NCBI GenBank assembly: GCA_036625225.1
Contig: JAZKUF010000002.1
Span: 496,001-560,000, forward strand
DNA length: 64,000 nt
Origin: Accumulibacter jenkinsii
Lineage (GTDB): Bacteria; Pseudomonadota; Gammaproteobacteria; Burkholderiales; Rhodocyclaceae
Direction: 5' to 3'
Shown here: positions 16,889-25,190 of the stretch, in pieces
Position numbering within the stretch: position 1 is the first letter of the stretch
Layout: each line of letters begins with the position of its first letter
The notes under the pieces: model-generated
What the model was told of the DNA's origin: nothing
Database searches by the model: none
Seen by the model: the letters and a program-made list of their open reading frames with translations, nothing else
Made by a program: the position numbers and the translations under genes

Positions 16889-18052
16889 ATGGAGTATCCG
16901 AGCCTCAAGTTTGCCCACGGCGAGACCATCGACATGTTGCGGGCGACCGTTCAGGCCTTTGCTGCCGACGAGATCGTGCCGCGCGCCGAAGCCATCGACC
17001 GCGACAACCTGTTTCCCGCCGATCTCTGGCGCAAGCTCGGCGACCTCGGACTGCTCGGCATCACCGCCAGCGAGGCCGACGGCGGTAGCGGTCTCGGTTA
17101 TCTCGCGCACATCGTCGCCATGGAAGAGATCTCGCGGGCTTCGGCGAGCGTCGCCCTCTCCTACGGCGCCCACTCGAATCTGTGCGTCAATCAGATCTGC
17201 CGCAACGGCAGTGCGGCGCAAAAGGAGCGCTACCTGCCCGGACTGATCTCCGGCGAACACATCGGCGCGCTCGCGATGTCGGAGGCCAACGCCGGTTCGG
17301 ACGTCGTCGGCATGCAGCTCGCCGCCGAGCGTCAGGGTGAATGCTTCGTGCTCAATGGCGGCAAGATGTGGATCACCAACGGCGGCGACGCCGACACGCT
17401 GGTGGTCTATGCGCGCAGCGAGCGCGATGCCGGTGCGCAAGGCATCACCGCTTTCATCGTCGAGAAGGGAATGCCGGGCTTTTCGTGCGGTCCCAGGCTC
17501 GACAAGCTCGGCATGCGGGGATCGAACACCTGCCCGCTCTTCTTCGACGACTGCGCAGTGCCCGCAGAAAACGTTCTCGGCGAGATCAACGGGGGCGTTC
17601 GCGTGCTGATGAGCGGCCTCGACTACGAACGGGCAGTGCTCGCCGGCGGTCCGCTGGGGATCATGGCGGCGGCGATGGATCTGGTGCTGCCCTACGTCCA
17701 TGACCGCCGGCAGTTCGGCCAGCCGATCGGCGAATTCCAGCTCATGCAGGGCAAGCTCGCCGACATGTACACCACTTTCAACGTCTGCCGCGCGTACGTC
17801 TATGCCGTCGGCGCGGCCTGCGACCGCGGCGAGACAACGCGCAAGGACGCCGCCGGCGCCATCCTCTATGCCGCCGAAAAAGCGACCTGGATGGCCGGCG
17901 AAGCAATCCAGACGCTCGGCGGCAACGGTTACGTGAACGACTATCCGGCCGGACGCCTGTGGCGCGACGCCAAGCTCTACGAGATCGGTGCCGGCACCTC
18001 GGAAATCCGCCGCATGCTGATCGGCCGCGAGCTATTCACCGCAACGCGCTAG
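16889..18052 (+). CDS. Isovaleryl-CoA dehydrogenase-like acyl-CoA dehydrogenase
   Basis: A 387-residue FAD enzyme that oxidises short branched acyl-CoA, with electrons passed to ETF. The family call rests on SVALSYGAHSNLCVNQI (about 87-103) and on the active-site base Glu247 in LDYERAVLAGGPLG, the position special to isovaleryl-CoA dehydrogenase rather than the C-terminal Glu of other members. FAD motifs AMSEANAGSDVVGM and WITNGGDADTLVVYA are intact, as is the C-terminal QTLGGNGYVNDYPAGRLWRDAKLYEIGAGTSE region. AAGGAG precedes the ATG by eight bases. It probably serves leucine degradation; the usual liu operon partners are not here. Confidence 0.92.
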   Translation: MEYPSLKFAHGETIDMLRATVQAFAADEIVPRAEAIDRDNLFPADLWRKLGDLGLLGITASEADGGSGLGYLAHIVAMEEISRASASVALSYGAHSNLCVNQICRNGSAAQKERYLPGLISGEHIGALAMSEANAGSDVVGMQLAAERQGECFVLNGGKMWITNGGDADTLVVYARSERDAGAQGITAFIVEKGMPGFSCGPRLDKLGMRGSNTCPLFFDDCAVPAENVLGEINGGVRVLMSGLDYERAVLAGGPLGIMAAAMDLVLPYVHDRRQFGQPIGEFQLMQGKLADMYTTFNVCRAYVYAVGAACDRGETTRKDAAGAILYAAEKATWMAGEAIQTLGGNGYVNDYPAGRLWRDAKLYEIGAGTSEIRRMLIGRELFTATR

Positions 18053-18145
18053 AAAGTCATCGGCACCCGCGCGAACCGGCAGCACTGCAGACCCCTCCTC
18101 CGACCTCAGCACCCCTTCAATCATTTCGGCCTGATTCCCACGACC

Positions 18146-19288
18146 ATGATCAACACCTTGCGCATCCTCACCGGCAACGACACCAGCGAACTCGAATGGG
18201 TACGCCAGTTCTTCCGCAACTACGCCGGCTGGCTCGGCGTCGATCTGTGTTTTCAGAACTTCGAAGAGGAGATGGCATCGCTGCCGGGCGCTTATTCCGC
18301 ACCCGAGGGTCGTCTGTTCTACGCCGAACACGACGGCCAGCCAGCCGGCTGCGTCGGCATCCGACCGCTCTCGGCCGGACTCTGCGAAATGAAACGGCTG
18401 TACGTCGAGCCCAGCCGGCGCGGCTTTGGCGTCGGCCGCGATCTGACGCTGGCGGCGATCATGGCAGCCAAGGCGATCGGCTACCGCAAACTTCTGCTCG
18501 ACACGCTGCCGGCGATGCGTGTCGCGGTCAAGCTCTATCGTGAAATGGGTTTCAAGGAAACGCCGGCCTACTACCAGACGCCGATCGAAGGCACCATGTT
18601 CCTCGCCCTCGACCTCGAAAACTGGTCGGCCGAAGACGTCGCCAAGGAGAACCTCTTCCACCTCTTCGACTTCAACCGGGCCTGGTCGAGCCGCATGCAG
18701 GAGATCGACGCCGAATATTTTCTCAAACTGTCGCGCCTGCAGACACCGCAATACCTGTGGATCGGCTGCTCGGATTCGCGCGTGCCGGCGAACGAGATCG
18801 TCGGCCTCCTGCCGGGCGAGCTTTTCGTGCACCGCAACGTCGCCAACGTCGTCGTCCATACCGACCTCAATTGTCTGTCGGTGATCCAGTTCGCGGTCGA
18901 TGTCCTCAAGGTCAAGCACGTCATGGTCGTCGGTCATTACGGCTGCGGCGGCGTCAGGGCGGCGCTCAATCGTCAGCGCGCCGGCCTGGTCGACATCTGG
19001 CTGCGGCATGTCCGCGACGTGCATGACAAGCATCTGGCCCTGGTCGATGCGCTGCCGGCCGAGCAACAGCACGACCGCCTGTGCGAACTCAACGTCCTCG
19101 AACAGGTGGCGAACGTCTGCCAGACCTTCGTCGTTCAGGACGCCTGGGAGCGCGGTCAGCCGATCACCGTGCATGGCTGGATCTACGGTCTCAGGGACGG
19201 GCTGATGCGCGATCTCGGCTTCACCGTCCATCGCGGTGAAGACCTGCTGCCGAACTACCTCGCCGCCCTCGAAGCCCTCCGGCTGTGA
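18146..19288 (+). CDS. GNAT acetyltransferase - beta-carbonic anhydrase fusion
   Basis: A 380-residue two-domain protein. Residues about 5-155 are a GNAT N-acetyltransferase: MKRLYVEPSRRGFGVGRDLT contains the acetyl-CoA pyrophosphate loop (Arg91 to Gly98), and VKLYREMGFKE closes the fold. Residues about 168-380 are a complete beta-class carbonic anhydrase: Cys208, Asp210 and Arg212 in IGCSDSR, and His264 and Cys267 in GHYGCGG, so zinc ligands and the Asp-Arg dyad are all present. The carbonic anhydrase half hydrates CO2 in the cytosol; the GNAT acceptor is unknown. No frameshift separates the halves. Homologues annotated as bifunctional exist, so the fusion is probably genuine. Confidence 0.93.
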   Translation: MINTLRILTGNDTSELEWVRQFFRNYAGWLGVDLCFQNFEEEMASLPGAYSAPEGRLFYAEHDGQPAGCVGIRPLSAGLCEMKRLYVEPSRRGFGVGRDLTLAAIMAAKAIGYRKLLLDTLPAMRVAVKLYREMGFKETPAYYQTPIEGTMFLALDLENWSAEDVAKENLFHLFDFNRAWSSRMQEIDAEYFLKLSRLQTPQYLWIGCSDSRVPANEIVGLLPGELFVHRNVANVVVHTDLNCLSVIQFAVDVLKVKHVMVVGHYGCGGVRAALNRQRAGLVDIWLRHVRDVHDKHLALVDALPAEQQHDRLCELNVLEQVANVCQTFVVQDAWERGQPITVHGWIYGLRDGLMRDLGFTVHRGEDLLPNYLAALEALRL

Positions 19289-19388
19289 ACGCCTTTTGCC
19301 CGCAGGAACGCAAGATGCATCGAATTTCCGATCCGCCGTTGCCCGGCCAGCGCGCTGACGCTTGCCGATTGCGCCTGCCGGAGGCGCC

Positions 19389-20333
19389 TTGAACGCAGCG
19401 GCCGAGCGGCGGGTGGCTTCACCCGCGACCTACTTCAAGCTGCTCGCGACGGCGCTCGTCTGGGGGGCAACATGGATCGCCGGCCGCGTCGCGGTCAGCG
19501 AAGCCTCGCCGCTCGCGGTGGCGAGCTGGCGTTTCCTGCTCGCAGCGCTGGTTCTCGGCGCCCTGGTCGCGATCCATGAAGGCTGGCCGAGCTGGTCGAT
19601 GAAGGAGTGGCTGACGCTCGCCGCCCTCGGCGCGAGCGGCATCTTCCTCTACAACCTCTGTTTTCTCTACGGCCTCAGGATGATCGAAGCCGGCCGCGGC
19701 GCGCTCGTCGTTGCCCTGACCCCGGCGGTGGTCGCCGCGAGCGACTGGCTCCTCTTCGGCGCGCCGATGTCGCCGAGCAAGGCGGCCGGCATCGTGCTTG
19801 CCATGTTCGGCTGCCTGCTGGTCGTCACCAACGGCGATCCGCGCCTGTTGCTGACCGGCGAAGTCGGTCTCGGCGAATGGCTGATCATCGGCTGCAGTGT
19901 GCTCTGGGCGGTGTACACCTTCGTCGGCCGACGCGGCACGCGCTCGCTGTCACCGCTCGCCATGACCTTTGGCGCCAGCCTCACCGGCTGGGCGATGCTG
20001 ACCATTGCCGCGCTGCTGCAGGGTTCGCTGTTCGCACTCGACGCGGTCACCTGGCGCGGCGGCAGCGCGATCGTCTTCCTCGGCCTCTGCGGCACCGCGC
20101 TCGCCTTTACCTGGTACGCCGAAGCCGTGCAGCGCATCGGCGCAACGCGCTCGGCGGCGTTCATCAACCTGGTCCCGGTCAGCGCCGTCATCCTCGGCGC
20201 GCTGCTCCTCGACGAGCGGCTCGGCGTCGCCGTTCTCGCCGGCGGGGCGCTGGTCATCACCGGCGTCATCATCACCAATCACGCCGGTGCGCGCCTCGCG
20301 GCCGCCGGCACCAGCAAGGAGAAAAGCACATGA
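19389..20333 (+). CDS. EamA/DMT-family transporter
   Basis: A 314-residue inner-membrane protein with about ten hydrophobic helices in two homologous EamA halves (first LATALVWGATWIAGRVAV; second WLIIGCSVLWAVYTFVGRR). Such drug/metabolite transporters export amino acids, nucleosides or other small metabolites; the substrate is not predictable. There is no ATG near the N-terminus. I start at TTG 19389 because GGAGG ends five bases before it; another TTG nine codons upstream lacks a site. The stop overlaps the next start (ATGA), coupling it to the downstream acyl-CoA dehydrogenase, perhaps to export an acyl product. Confidence 0.87.
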   Translation: MNAAAERRVASPATYFKLLATALVWGATWIAGRVAVSEASPLAVASWRFLLAALVLGALVAIHEGWPSWSMKEWLTLAALGASGIFLYNLCFLYGLRMIEAGRGALVVALTPAVVAASDWLLFGAPMSPSKAAGIVLAMFGCLLVVTNGDPRLLLTGEVGLGEWLIIGCSVLWAVYTFVGRRGTRSLSPLAMTFGASLTGWAMLTIAALLQGSLFALDAVTWRGGSAIVFLGLCGTALAFTWYAEAVQRIGATRSAAFINLVPVSAVILGALLLDERLGVAVLAGGALVITGVIITNHAGARLAAAGTSKEKST

Positions 20334-21466
20334 TTCTGACTCAGGAACAGGAAATGATCCGCGACTCGCTGCGCGATTTCGCGCAGGAACGGCTGGCGCC
20401 GTTCGCCGCCGAGTGGGATCGCCATCACACCTTTCCCGCCGAGGCGCTGCGCGAACTCGGCGAACTCGGTGCGCTCGGCATGGTCGTTCCCGAGGAATGG
20501 GGCGGCGCCGGCATGGATTACATGTCTCTGGTGCTGGTGATCGAGGAGATCGCTGCCGGCGACGGTGCCACCTCGACCATCGTCAGCGTGCAGAACTCGC
20601 TGGCCTGCGGCATCACTCTGAAATACGGCAATGACGAGCAGAAGGAGACCTGGCTCAAACCCCTGGCGAGCGGCCGCATGCTCGGCTGCTTCTGCCTCAC
20701 CGAACCGCATACCGGTTCCGATGCGGCGGCGATCACCACCCGCGCCGAGCGCGACGGCGACCACTTCATCCTCAACGGCGTCAAGCAGTTCATCACCACC
20801 GGCAAATATGCGCAGGTGGCGATCGTCTTCGCGGTCACCGACAGGGCGGCCGGCAAGAAAGGCATCTCGTGCTTCCTGGTGCCGACCGAGACCCCGGGCT
20901 ACATCGTCGCCCGCATCGAGGAGAAGATGGGCCAGCGCGCGTCCGACACCGCACAGATCCTCTTCGAGAACTGCCGCATCCCGGCTTCCTGCCTGCTCGG
21001 CAACGAAGGCGACGGTTACCGCATCGCGCTCTCCAACCTCGAAGCCGGCCGCATCGGCATCGCCGCCCAGTCGGTCGGCATGGCGCGCGCCGCTTTCGAC
21101 GCCGCCGTGCAGTACGCGAAGGAGCGCGAGACCTTCGGTAAACCGATCATCGAGCATCAGGCGGTGAGCTTTCGCCTCGCCGACATGGCCACCCAGATCG
21201 ATGCCGCCCGACTCCTCGTCTGGCGCGCCGCGACCTTCAAGGACGCCGGCAAGCCCTGCCTCAAGGAAGCGTCGATGGCCAAGATGTTCGCTTCCGAAAT
21301 GGCCGAGAAAGTCTGCTCGGACGCCATCCAGATCCTCGGCGGCTACGGGTACGTCAGCGATTTTCCGGTCGAGCGGATCTATCGCGACGTTCGCGTCTGC
21401 CAGATCTACGAAGGCGCCAACGACATCCAGCGCCTGGTGATCGGCCGGGCGGTCGCCGGTGAGTAA
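20330..21466 (+). CDS. Short-chain acyl-CoA dehydrogenase
   Basis: A 378-residue FAD-dependent acyl-CoA dehydrogenase of the butyryl/short-chain type. It has CFCLTEPHTGSDAAAI and FITTGKYAQVAIVFAV for FAD and substrate binding, and the catalytic base Glu361 in QIYEGANDIQRL, the position used by short- and medium-chain enzymes. It differs in this from the isovaleryl-type paralogue 2.3 kb upstream. It overlaps the transporter gene by four bases and the thioesterase gene by eight, so the three form one translational unit. It is expected to pass electrons to ETF; no ETF genes are in view. Confidence 0.93.
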   Translation: MILTQEQEMIRDSLRDFAQERLAPFAAEWDRHHTFPAEALRELGELGALGMVVPEEWGGAGMDYMSLVLVIEEIAAGDGATSTIVSVQNSLACGITLKYGNDEQKETWLKPLASGRMLGCFCLTEPHTGSDAAAITTRAERDGDHFILNGVKQFITTGKYAQVAIVFAVTDRAAGKKGISCFLVPTETPGYIVARIEEKMGQRASDTAQILFENCRIPASCLLGNEGDGYRIALSNLEAGRIGIAAQSVGMARAAFDAAVQYAKERETFGKPIIEHQAVSFRLADMATQIDAARLLVWRAATFKDAGKPCLKEASMAKMFASEMAEKVCSDAIQILGGYGYVSDFPVERIYRDVRVCQIYEGANDIQRLVIGRAVAGE

Positions 21467-21914
21467 GGGAATGTACGGGCACCTGCTGCGCCCCGAAGTC
21501 GGTGCCCAGGCGCTCAACGCGCGAGCCGCCGGCTATCTGCCCGGCTGGTTCGGGATCGAGGTCCTCAGCGTCGAAGCCGGCCTCCTGTGTTCGCGTTTGC
21601 CGATCAAACCCGAGATGCTGGCGCCGAACGGCTTCCTCCATGCCGCCACGATCGTCGCCCTGGCCGACACGAGCGCCGGCTACGCGACGATCGCCCATCT
21701 GCCGGCCGGCGCCGAAGGTTTCACGACGATCGAACTGAAGACCAACTTTTTCGGCACGCTGACCGAGGGCGTGTTGCTCTGCGAAGCGAGCCTGGTGCAC
21801 GGCGGACGCACGACGCAGGTCTGGGACGCCGAAGTGAGGGGAGAAAACGGACGGCGGCTGGCCTTGTTCCGGTGTACGCAGATGGTGTTGTGGCCGAAGG
21901 CTGGGGCGGCCTGA
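21459..21914 (+). CDS. PaaI-type hotdog thioesterase
   Basis: A 151-residue single hotdog-fold thioesterase. The active-site region is LAPNGFLHAATIVALADTSAGYAT, where the G-x-x-H-type turn and the Asp in ALADTSAG match the PaaI/YbgC-like group; the strand FTTIELKTNFFGTL follows. It probably hydrolyses an acyl-CoA produced or left by the adjacent dehydrogenase. The start is either GTG 21459 (overlapping the previous gene) or ATG 21471, which has AAGGGA directly in front but too close; I keep the GTG. The gene is followed by a strong hairpin. Confidence 0.85.
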   Translation: MSKGMYGHLLRPEVGAQALNARAAGYLPGWFGIEVLSVEAGLLCSRLPIKPEMLAPNGFLHAATIVALADTSAGYATIAHLPAGAEGFTTIELKTNFFGTLTEGVLLCEASLVHGGRTTQVWDAEVRGENGRRLALFRCTQMVLWPKAGAA

Positions 21915-22014
21915 CCCGTCGAGCTGGTGCTGATGGGCCGTTCGGCTGATGGAACAGGCGGGATCGCAGAAGAGTCACGTCGACGCGGTCGTCAAGGAGA
22001 TCGAGAGCCAACCG

Positions 22015-22051
22015 ATCCGCCTCCCGGCCAGCAGGCGGCCGGGAGGCGGAT
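22015..22051. terminator. Fifteen-bp hairpin between convergent genes
   Basis: A perfect 15-bp stem (ATCCGCCTCCCGGCC with its complement) closes on a 7-base loop between the thioesterase gene and the converging DUF190 gene. T-runs are lacking on both sides, but stem strength and position support a bidirectional terminator or transcript-end stabiliser. Confidence 0.6.
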
Positions 22052-22056
22052 TTCGC

Positions 22057-22377
22057 TTACCCCTCTTCGCCGAGAATCCCGAACTCGACCGGCGTCCTGA
22101 CGTAGAACAGATGCACGCCTTCCGCCGTGAGCCGCGCGAAAAGTCTTTCGGCTTCCTCCGCCGTCACCGCCATCAACACTTCGAGCGGCTGGTCGGCGAG
22201 TTCGAAAAAATGCGCGGAATGGATCCGGCCCATCCGGCCGAAGCCTTCGCTGCCGGGAATCAGCGTCGCGCCGCGCAGGCCCATCTCCCGGGCCAGATGC
22301 AACAGCCAGTCCGCCAGGGGCTTGCCGTGGTGGCGCTCGTCCTGCTGGGTAAAGAAGGTGATCTGGTAGCCCTTCAT
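22057..22377 (-). CDS. DUF190 protein
   Basis: A 106-residue DUF190 protein, MKGYQITFFTQQDERHHGKP at the N-terminus and GSEGFGRMGRIHSAHFFELA in the middle. The fold resembles PII-like ferredoxin-fold proteins, and the family often sits beside crcB fluoride channels. Here it starts 11 bases after the crcB stop and is surely cotranscribed. A role as regulator or accessory of fluoride export is plausible from this linkage but unproven. The frame is open far upstream inside crcB, where it has no family similarity. Confidence 0.88.
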   Translation of the reverse strand: MKGYQITFFTQQDERHHGKPLADWLLHLAREMGLRGATLIPGSEGFGRMGRIHSAHFFELADQPLEVLMAVTAEEAERLFARLTAEGVHLFYVRTPVEFGILGEEG

Positions 22378-22388
22378 GAGTCTTCTCC

Positions 22389-22775
22389 TCAGGCCGGTTT
22401 GAGCAGTTGCCAGGACGCGAGTCCGGCCAGCGTCATCAGCAGCGAGCCGCTGACGTGGATCGCGATGGCGCTCATTGCCCAGGTCAGCCGCCCCTGCTGC
22501 AATAGAGTCACCACTTCGGCCGAAAAGGTGGAAAAGGTCGTGAGACCACCGCAGAAGCCGGTAATGATCAGCAATCGCCACTCGGGCGCGATGCTGGGCG
22601 CCTGCGCGAAGTAGGCTACGGCGACGCCGACGAGGTAGCCGCCAATCAGGTTGGCGGTCAGCGTGCCAAGCGGGAGCGCCGGGAAAAGGCTGTTCAGCCG
22701 GCTCCCCAGGCCCCAGCGCAGCAATGCGCCGGTGGCCGAGCCCAGTGAAATGGCGAGAATGGATTTCCACATCAT
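22389..22775 (-). CDS. crcB: Fluoride channel / exporter CrcB (Fluc)
   Basis: A 128-residue membrane protein with four hydrophobic helices. The family signature GFCGGLTTFSTFSAEV at about residues 76-91 and the GALLRW and LTANLIGGYLVG motifs are intact; the phenylalanines and the central Thr/Ser line the fluoride pore of Fluc dual-topology dimers. A single gene implies a homodimer. It is the third gene in a same-strand run after yaeQ and alaX. No crcB-type (fluoride) riboswitch is recognisable in the 75 bases upstream. Confidence 0.94.
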   Translation of the reverse strand: MMWKSILAISLGSATGALLRWGLGSRLNSLFPALPLGTLTANLIGGYLVGVAVAYFAQAPSIAPEWRLLIITGFCGGLTTFSTFSAEVVTLLQQGRLTWAMSAIAIHVSGSLLMTLAGLASWQLLKPA

Positions 22776-22850
22776 CCTGTCCTTGCAAGCTGTCCTGGCT
22801 CCATGCTTTCCGGACAGCGCCCGATAACGTTCACGCGACCCGTCCCCGGC

Positions 22851-23588
22851 TCAGCCCGGCAACAGGCCCGGAGAAGCGAAACGGAGCACAATCCTTCGCG
22901 TCACGGCCGATTTCTTTTCGATTTTGCTGACGACGATGGCACCGATCTCGGCGGTGTTGCTCACATGCGTGCCGCCACAGGGCTGTAGATCGACGCCTTC
23001 GACTTCGAGCACGCGGATTCGGCCCAGGCCTCGCGGCGGCTGGACGCTCATGCTCCGCACCAGGCCGGGGTTGGCATCCAGCTCGCCTTCGCCGATCCAG
23101 TAATGGCGAACCGGATGCGCTTCTCCGATTAGCCGTGCGAGGCCAGCCGTCAGTGCCTCCTTGTCGAGCGGATCAGTCATGTGGAAGTCGAGCCTCGCGT
23201 AGTCGGCAGTGATCGAGCAACCATCGACCTGTTGCGGAATCAGCGCGCACAGCAGATGGGTGGCGGTGTGGAAGCGCATGTGACATTGCCGGCGCTGCCG
23301 GTCGATGCGGGCGTGCACCGTCAGCGCTGCACCGAGGCTGCTCAGCAATGCCTCCTGTCCCGCTGCCGGCACATGGATGATCTCGCCCGGCAGAGAACCT
23401 TTGCGGGTGTCGGCGATCTGCAGTTCGCGGCCGTCGGGCAGGGTCAGCGCACCCCGGTCGCCGGCCTGCCCGCCACTCGTCGGATAAAACACCGTGCGGT
23501 CGAGTTGCACGCCACGCTCGTCAACCCCAAGCACTCTGGCGTCGCAGTGGAGGAGTGTTGCGTCTTCACGAAACAGTTCTTCGGTCAT
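22851..23588 (-). CDS. Alanyl-tRNA editing protein AlaX
   Basis: A 245-residue stand-alone editing protein that hydrolyses mischarged Ser- or Gly-tRNA(Ala). The zinc site is HxxxH (His107, His111 in RFHTATHLL) plus Cys204 and His208 in PCGGTHV. The N-terminal part (RTVFYPTSGGQAGDRGAL) is the AlaRS-type beta-barrel, so it is the longer AlaX-M-like form, lacking the aminoacylation domain. The ATG at 23588 is the first codon of the conserved region; the longer upstream frame runs antisense-like through yaeQ and is rejected. Confidence 0.93.
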   Translation of the reverse strand: MTEELFREDATLLHCDARVLGVDERGVQLDRTVFYPTSGGQAGDRGALTLPDGRELQIADTRKGSLPGEIIHVPAAGQEALLSSLGAALTVHARIDRQRRQCHMRFHTATHLLCALIPQQVDGCSITADYARLDFHMTDPLDKEALTAGLARLIGEAHPVRHYWIGEGELDANPGLVRSMSVQPPRGLGRIRVLEVEGVDLQPCGGTHVSNTAEIGAIVVSKIEKKSAVTRRIVLRFASPGLLPG

Positions 23589-23670
23589 GGTTGGGTCGTC
23601 GGGAGCTTGAAATGGGGAAAAGGGGAAGGAAAAAAGGCGGGAAAGGCGGAGGACCGGCCGGAAAACGGGT

Positions 23671-24225
23671 TCAGCGCCAGGCATCGGACGCGAAGAGGAC
23701 TTTCGGTGCCAGTTCGAGCTGTTGCTTCTCGTTGCCCAGCCAGACGATACCCTCCTGAATGGTGCATTGCAGACGCATGCTTCGCTGCGCCACGCCGGCC
23801 AGGGACTGGCCCTCCCCCGGACTGAGCGAGAGTACCCGCAGGTTGTGCAGCGTCGCAAGCTTCTCCCCATTCTGTCGCCACCAGATGTCCGCTGCCCGGC
23901 CCCCATAGCTGATAACCACCACCTGGCGCGAACGCCCGCACGCGCGACGAATCGCCTTTTCGTCCGGCAATCCGACATCGATCCAGCAGTCCAGGTTGCC
24001 GGCGGCATCGACATCCCGGAGATCGGCCTCGTCCTCGGTTGACAGGCCGCGCCCGAAGACCAGGGTCGCCGAGGCATGCAGCATGAAAGCCAGCAGACGA
24101 ATCATCATTCGTTCGTCGGTTTCCGACGGATGGCGGGCGATCGTCAAACTGTAGTCGGCAAAGTGGTCTCGATCGAGATCGGCAAGTTCGAGATCGACCT
24201 TGAAGATGGTGGACTTGATGGCCAT
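23671..24225 (-). CDS. yaeQ: YaeQ family protein
   Basis: A 184-residue YaeQ protein: MAIKSTIFKVDLELADLDR at the start, ARHPSETDERMMIRLLAFMLHA, and VVVISYGGRAADIWW near residue 104. YaeQ has a PD-(D/E)XK nuclease-like fold and was once thought to compensate for RfaH loss; its activity is unknown. It heads the minus-strand run yaeQ-alaX-crcB-DUF190. Upstream of it composition drops and the accessory island begins. Confidence 0.93.
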   Translation of the reverse strand: MAIKSTIFKVDLELADLDRDHFADYSLTIARHPSETDERMMIRLLAFMLHASATLVFGRGLSTEDEADLRDVDAAGNLDCWIDVGLPDEKAIRRACGRSRQVVVISYGGRAADIWWRQNGEKLATLHNLRVLSLSPGEGQSLAGVAQRSMRLQCTIQEGIVWLGNEKQQLELAPKVLFASDAWR

Positions 24226-24446
24226 GCAGCACTCCGGAAAAACCTGAAGTATCCCACTTCAACAACCCCCACCTGACCGGAAATCGAGCTGGCCCTTTGC
24301 TGCCCCGAAAGATCGAAAACTCGGGGAGGCAGCGCTTGAAGGGAACCTTGAGCACAGGAAGATAACAGGGATCACACTGCCGACGTTTAGGCTGGCTGGG
24401 GAGCGGGAGAATAGAGGAACAAGGGGGATAGATTATCCGAAACCGA

Positions 24447-25175
24447 TTAGCGTGTTTCGTGCCTGGCCAATTCTTGGAAATTAAAGATTTGAAGCAGTTC
24501 TGAATAGATTTCGCCAACATCTTTCGGGAGACCATCAAGATGGCTGGCTCCATTATGAATCAAATCTTTGTCAAAAAAAACATCCGGTATATTTGTGTCA
24601 GCAGCTATGCCGATTTTTTCCAGCACCCTTGCCAGGGATCTTTGGTAAGAGAGGCTTTCCGCATCGAAATGAATTATTTCAAACCCTATTTCCTTTTGTT
24701 TCTGAAGCAGCTTGCTGTTATATATCTTCCACAAGTGAAGCCCACTATCAATTGCCATGCTGTTTCGCAGCATTAATGAATTGGCAACAGCGGCGGGGTG
24801 ACGAAACGAACCGGCAAAGCGGAGAGAACAGCCTGACAACCCATCCAGCCAGAAGTCAAGCGTCAATAAAGTTCGTGGGTCTTTGAATCCCCACAAGGGA
24901 TATCCTGAGCGACAGAATTTGGCAACGATTTGATCCCTGCACGAAGCGTGGTCTGCGCTCCATTTCATGGCTTGCGGGGGATTATCCCAGCCTCCCTCGT
25001 TATACTCAAGCAAACTGTTATTAAGCCGCATTATTTCTGCATTCTCTCGGTTACCTTTGAGGTTATGGGAGTTACGCTCGAACACTTCCCCTAAATATAA
25101 TCCATGCTGCTGCAAACTCCCTGCCAAACAACTTGTTCCACTGCGGTGCCCCCCGAGGATAAGTACAGATTTCAT
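24447..25175 (-). CDS. Sulfotransferase-family protein
   Basis: A 242-residue protein whose N-terminus KSVLILGGHRSGTSCLAGSL is a PAPS 5'-phosphosulfate loop (GGHRSGTS, residues 8-15). Later features are GFKDPRTLLTLDFWLDGL and the 3'-phosphate-like SFRHPAAVANSLMLRN. It would transfer sulfate from PAPS to a sugar or other acceptor in the cytosol or at the membrane. Its DNA is clearly AT-richer than the upstream chromosome, which suggests horizontal acquisition. It lies 15 bases downstream of the next minus-strand gene, so the pair is cotranscribed. Acceptor unknown. Confidence 0.8.
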   Translation of the reverse strand: MKSVLILGGHRSGTSCLAGSLQQHGLYLGEVFERNSHNLKGNRENAEIMRLNNSLLEYNEGGWDNPPQAMKWSADHASCRDQIVAKFCRSGYPLWGFKDPRTLLTLDFWLDGLSGCSLRFAGSFRHPAAVANSLMLRNSMAIDSGLHLWKIYNSKLLQKQKEIGFEIIHFDAESLSYQRSLARVLEKIGIAADTNIPDVFFDKDLIHNGASHLDGLPKDVGEIYSELLQIFNFQELARHETR

Positions 25176-25190
25176 GGTAGCCGTTGATCA

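Noticed and set aside
17081..17092. ops-like motif GGCGGTAGCGGT
   Set aside because: It resembles the RfaH recruitment site but lies inside the isovaleryl-CoA dehydrogenase coding sequence, encoding the conserved Gly-Gly-Ser-Gly turn, and is not near a promoter.
16628..17701. Long N-terminal extension of the MBL-fold gene
   Set aside because: It runs antisense through the isovaleryl-CoA dehydrogenase gene and has no protein-like motifs; the MBL fold begins at the ATG at 16627.
22776..22850. Fluoride riboswitch upstream of crcB
   Set aside because: I could not find the conserved pseudoknot sequences by eye in this 75-base gap.
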